NCBI GenBank assembly: GCA_027031185.1
Contig: JALVEF010000027.1
Coordinates: forward strand, 1 to 5,696
From: Saprospiraceae bacterium
GTDB lineage: Bacteria > Bacteroidota > Bacteroidia > Chitinophagales > Saprospiraceae
Direction: 5' to 3'
DNA: 5,696 bases
Position 1 is the stretch's first letter. Each line of letters opens with the position of its first letter. Of this stretch, positions 5,610-5,696 are shown piece after piece. The notes beneath the pieces were generated by a model. The model saw only the letters and a list, made by a program, of their open reading frames with translations. It was not told the origin of the DNA and did not search any database. Both the position numbers and the translations under genes were made by a program.

Positions 5610-5696
5610 ACATAGGCAGCCGGGCGAGTGGGAAAGTGTTTGGCTGATTTCCCGGAATGATTGTTTGAACCTGTGCATCCAATTGCCTTGCATAGC

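Noticed and set aside
5681..5696. Start of another pentamer array at the window end
   Set aside because: Only two units (TTGCC, TTGCA) occur before the sequence departs from the motif, which is within chance.

Overview
The window looks like a piece of a Bacteroidota chromosome, possibly a Saprospiria/Chitinophagia-type environmental lineage. That placement is inference. It rests on three things: a large secreted metalloprotease with a long PKD-domain tail, two perfect TAnnTTTG promoter boxes (the Bacteroidota -7 element) in the one divergent intergenic gap, and no clear Shine-Dalgarno sequences. The base composition is moderately GC-rich.

Layout. Positions 1-3174, minus strand: the 5' part (1058 codons, no stop reached) of a gene for an exported metzincin protease of reprolysin (M12B-like) type. 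It has a signal peptide, a propeptide-like region, a catalytic domain with HETGHNFNANHD and a Met-turn, then eight PKD domains that alternate between two subtypes. Positions 3175-3343: a divergent promoter region with one -7 box on each strand. Positions 3344-3970, plus strand: an ABC ATPase of FetA (YbbL) type. Positions 3961-3998: a strong hairpin that overlaps the ATPase stop codon. Positions 3999-4605: about 600 bp without a credible gene, filled by a 21-unit pentanucleotide array (TTGCC/TTGCT) and three tandem copies of an exactly 150-bp repeat, the last one partial. Each copy carries REP-like hairpins with a TTCA loop. Positions 4606-5448, plus strand: a FetB (YbbM, UPF0014) permease. 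Positions 5449-5696: a gene-free tail with a GC-rich hairpin and another TTCA-loop hairpin.

How the genes work together. The ATPase and permease are the two halves of one FetAB-type ABC transporter, described in E. coli as an iron exporter. Here they are separated by 635 bp of hairpin and repeat DNA rather than being adjacent, so their co-transcription is in question. The divergent protease has no evident functional link to the transporter. It is probably an extracellular or surface enzyme, and its C-terminus, where a sorting domain would be expected, lies beyond the window.

The most unusual material is the repeat block between the transporter genes and the regular alternation and cysteine spacing of the PKD domains. 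I do not see a clearly new multi-gene system.
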